In this document: piece after piece, positions 61,713 through 64,000 of the stretch
How positions within the stretch are numbered: the first letter of the stretch is position 1
Layout of the letters: the number at the start of each line of letters is the position of its first letter
Assembly (NCBI GenBank): GCA_018267825.1
Contig: JAFDXR010000010.1
Span: 124,001-188,000, forward strand
Reading direction: 5' to 3'
DNA: 64,000 bases
DNA from: Bacteroidota bacterium
GTDB taxonomy: Bacteria > Bacteroidota > Bacteroidia > B-17B0 > Aurantibacillaceae
Translations under genes and position numbers: made by a program
The notes under the pieces: model-generated
Databases searched by the model: none
What the model was told of the DNA's origin: nothing
What the model saw: the letters and a program-made list of their open reading frames with translations, nothing else

Positions 61713-62453
61713 ATGAAAAAACTGTTTACTCTTATTGCCGGCCTTTCATGTACATTTGCTGTGGCTCAATCGAGCATACAAATGACCAATCTCGACCTTG
61801 GAACAAACATTTCAAATGGTGGGATTGTTTATGTTGGAGCCTCCCCGGGTGCAACTGTTTCTACACAGATCAATATTAAAAATACAAGCTCAAATACCTG
61901 TGCCTATACTGTAACCCGCACAAAATTGCTTATGAACTCCGGTGCAAGCACGCAGTTTTGCTTTGCCGGACACTGTTACGGACCAGGCACAAGCGTATCT
62001 ACCTGTACACTGACTGCCGGCCAGGATGCCCAGACCAATGCCGGCGGACCTTTGCTGGTTGACTTCAGCGACGGGCCTTCTTCAGGCATGAGCGATGTGC
62101 AATACCGCTTTGTTAACAACAGCAACCCGAACGATACCGCTGTTGTAACGATTAAATACAACAATCCACTGGGTGTAGCCAGTAACCAAAACCTGTTTAA
62201 CACGATCGGCGAGATATTCCCTAACCCGGTGAAAGAATCGGCTTCGGTGGTTCTGAATACATCTGCGGAGCAGGAGATCACAGTAACCGTTTACAACGCC
62301 CTCGGCACTGCCGTAAGCGTCAATAAAGTATACCTTAGTGCCGGCAGAAACAATGTGGCTATTGCTACGGAAGGCCTTCCTTCAGGAATTTACTTTGCCA
62401 CACTCGTAAACGGTAAAACCAAACTGACCAAGAAATTCATTGTAAACCGTTAA
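61713..62453 (+). CDS. T9SS-exported small surface protein
   Basis: A 246-residue protein. The ATG at 61713 starts a signal peptide (KKLFTLIAGLSCTFAVAQ); the TTG six bases upstream is not needed. Residues ~25-150 are one beta-sandwich domain with four Cys (NTCAYTVTR, FCFAGHCYG, STCTL), similar to the Ig-like/HYDIN-like domains of surface proteins. The last ~75 residues are a T9SS type-A sorting domain (IFPNPVKESASVVLN, VYNALGTAVSVN, LPSGIYFATLVN, KFIVNR). Probably carried to the surface and anchored. Function unknown. Confidence 0.88.
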   Translation: MKKLFTLIAGLSCTFAVAQSSIQMTNLDLGTNISNGGIVYVGASPGATVSTQINIKNTSSNTCAYTVTRTKLLMNSGASTQFCFAGHCYGPGTSVSTCTLTAGQDAQTNAGGPLLVDFSDGPSSGMSDVQYRFVNNSNPNDTAVVTIKYNNPLGVASNQNLFNTIGEIFPNPVKESASVVLNTSAEQEITVTVYNALGTAVSVNKVYLSAGRNNVAIATEGLPSGIYFATLVNGKTKLTKKFIVNR

Positions 62454-62481
62454 TTTCCTTAGTTTAATTGTTATACGAAGA

Positions 62482-62507
62482 CCCTGGCCGAAAAGCCGGG
62501 GTTTTTT
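62482..62507 (+). terminator. Terminator after the small T9SS protein gene
   Basis: Stem CCCTGGC / GCCGGGG (one wobble pair) with CGAAAA loop and T6. Confidence 0.75.
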
Positions 62508-62572
62508 AATTTTTAACGGTTCCCCAGGCAGGAAAATCTGTATATTTAACCTTTCAAAAAAATACCCTAGAC

Positions 62573-64000
62573 ATGGAGAATATTTTAAAATCGCTCGGAA
62601 TTAAAGAGTTAAATGATGGTTGTTCGACCGGTAAGAACTGGTTTGCTAATGGAAACATCATCGAATCATATAGCCCTGTAGACGGCAAGTTGATCGGAAA
62701 GGTGAAAGCCGCTGATCTCAATGATTATGAAAAAATTATTGGTGTTGCCTCACAGGCTTACCAGTACTGGAGAAACATACCAGCCCCGAAACGTGGCGAA
62801 ATTGTACGTCAGTTCGGTGATAAATTACGCGCTAAAAAAGCGGATCTCGGAAAACTGGTATCATACGAAATGGGGAAATCCTACCAGGAAGGTCTTGGTG
62901 AAGTGCAGGAAATGATCGATATATGCGATTTCGCTGTGGGCTTATCGCGCCAGCTTTATGGATTAACCATGCACTCTGAGCGCGAAAACCACCGTATGTA
63001 TGAGCAATGGCATCCGATAGGTATTGTCGGTATTATCAGCGCTTTTAACTTCCCGGTAGCTGTATGGAGCTGGAATACAGCCCTGGCCTGGATCTGCGGC
63101 GACGTATGTGTTTGGAAACCATCCAGCAAAACACCTTTATGTGCAGTGGCCTGTCAGCATATCTGGAACGAGGTAGCTGCTGAGAATAATCTGCCTGAAG
63201 GTATTTCCTGTTTACTCGTGAGCCCGGGCTCTATCGGTGAAAAAATGTGCGAAGATGCACGCGTACCTCTGGTATCGGCTACAGGTTCAACCCGTGTTGG
63301 TAAAATTGTAGGGACGAAAGTGGCTGAGCGTTTTGGCCGCGCTATTCTGGAGTTAGGCGGAAACAATGCCATCATTGTATCACAGCATGCCGACCTCAAT
63401 ATGTGTATCCCGGGTATCGTGTTTGGCGCCGTAGGTACTGCGGGTCAACGCTGCACAAGTACTCGTCGTTTAATCATTCATGAGAGCATTTACGAAGAAG
63501 TAAAACAGAAACTGGTAAATGCATACAAGCAGCTGGTAATCGGTGATCCGCTTAACGAAAAAAATCACGTAGGTCCGCTGATCGATAAAGCCGCTGTAAA
63601 AGATTACCTGCATGCCATTGAACAACTGAAGGCCGAGGGTGGTAAAATGCTTGTAGATGGTCATGTACTTGAAGGTAAAGGCTACGAGAGTGGTTGCTAT
63701 GTAACCCCTTCTATTGCCGAAGCAAAAAATGAATTCAAGATTGTGCAGCACGAAACATTTGCCCCAATCCTGTATATCATGAAATATAAAACCATGGATG
63801 AAGCGATTGCTTTACAGAATGGTGTGCCGCAAGGCTTGTCTTCTTCTATCATGACGCTGAACATGCGCGAGGCAGAGCAGTTCCTGTCGGCCAACGGCAG
63901 TGATTGTGGTATTGCCAACGTAAACATCGGTACCAGTGGTGCTGAGATCGGTGGTGCATTTGGTGGTGAAAAAGAAACAGGCGGTGGCCGCGAAAGCGGA
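62573..64000 (+). CDS. ALDH7-type aldehyde dehydrogenase, partial at window end
   Basis: The first ~476 residues of an NAD-dependent aldehyde dehydrogenase; the C-terminal end lies beyond 64000. IISAFNFPVAVWSWNTALAW and VWKPSSKTPL form the cofactor-binding region, TGSTRVGKIVG the NAD motif, LELGGNNAII contains the catalytic Glu, and GQRCTSTRRLIIH has the catalytic Cys294. Residues GTSGAEIGGAFGGEKETGGG mark the ALDH7 (antiquitin) branch: alpha-aminoadipic semialdehyde or piperidine-6-carboxylate dehydrogenase of lysine breakdown. The lysine role is inferred from the subfamily pattern, without neighbour support in the window. Confidence 0.92.
   Translation, partial: MENILKSLGIKELNDGCSTGKNWFANGNIIESYSPVDGKLIGKVKAADLNDYEKIIGVASQAYQYWRNIPAPKRGEIVRQFGDKLRAKKADLGKLVSYEMGKSYQEGLGEVQEMIDICDFAVGLSRQLYGLTMHSERENHRMYEQWHPIGIVGIISAFNFPVAVWSWNTALAWICGDVCVWKPSSKTPLCAVACQHIWNEVAAENNLPEGISCLLVSPGSIGEKMCEDARVPLVSATGSTRVGKIVGTKVAERFGRAILELGGNNAIIVSQHADLNMCIPGIVFGAVGTAGQRCTSTRRLIIHESIYEEVKQKLVNAYKQLVIGDPLNEKNHVGPLIDKAAVKDYLHAIEQLKAEGGKMLVDGHVLEGKGYESGCYVTPSIAEAKNEFKIVQHETFAPILYIMKYKTMDEAIALQNGVPQGLSSSIMTLNMREAEQFLSANGSDCGIANVNIGTSGAEIGGAFGGEKETGGGRESG

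Noticed and set aside
62721-62915. Plus-strand 64-residue frame
   Set aside because: It is a shadow inside the aldehyde dehydrogenase gene, which is open to the end of the window.
1-64000. Transposase, integrase or tRNA attachment site to explain the island
   Set aside because: None could be recognised; the direct repeats are the only candidate borders.

Overview
The window reads as a chromosomal segment of a Bacteroidota member (Chitinophagales/Sphingobacteriales/Flavobacteriales-like). The basis is several exported proteins with C-terminal type IX secretion (T9SS) sorting-type domains, TAnnTTTG-type -7 promoter boxes, almost no Shine-Dalgarno signals, many exported proteins ending their signal peptide in A-Q or S-Q, and giant YD-repeat (RHS) proteins of the style common in that phylum. 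No rRNA, tRNA, transposase or CRISPR array was recognised.

Layout. (a) 1-521: 5' part of a minus-strand surface protein. (b) 688-7304: a TetR regulator with a complete tripartite RND efflux operon (TolC-like, HlyD-like, AcrB-like), closed by a strong terminator. (c) 7462-9736: an unknown exported protein and an OmpA-like protein. (d) 9737-13743: a patchwork of small AT-rich genes and gene fragments (toxin tail, regulator tail, immunity-like genes) with three copies of a ~115-bp repeat. (e) 14467-36703: a compact plus-strand operon: small exported protein, Ig-like repeat protein, Skp/OmpH-like chaperone, lipoprotein, 2279-residue SpvB/RHS-like surface protein, LolA-like exported protein, 3080-residue RHS protein with a caspase-like C-terminal tip, and a lipoprotein that is probably its immunity protein. 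(f) 36704-43337: an array of orphan RHS tips (core-end sliver, toxin, immunity gene), several of them broken, again with copies of the ~115-bp repeat. (g) 43440-64000: ordinary chromosome: PorT-like barrel (frameshifted), T9SS metalloprotease, OmpA lipoprotein, MscL, dienelactone hydrolase, RseP, Dxr, MlaE/MlaF, Mfd, Omp28-like T9SS protein, and an ALDH7-type aldehyde dehydrogenase running off the end.

The most interesting system is the RHS polymorphic-toxin locus in (d)-(f). The ~115-bp repeat, whole, internally deleted or cut to its first 8-22 bases, follows nearly every putative immunity gene, and where it is cut an RHS-core sliver or toxin tail starts at once. Two copies carry a ~370-bp extension that encodes a conserved 73-residue protein. 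These two ~490-bp direct repeats bracket the RHS operon and its orphan array, ~29.6 kb in all. Two different RHS tips carry a His...Cys pair spaced as in caspase-like (clan CD) domains, one also has an EF-hand loop, and each is followed by a lipoprotein gene. I infer a tip-swapping toxin system whose toxins are neutralised outside the cytoplasm. The repeat may be its recombination anchor. None of this was tested by database search.
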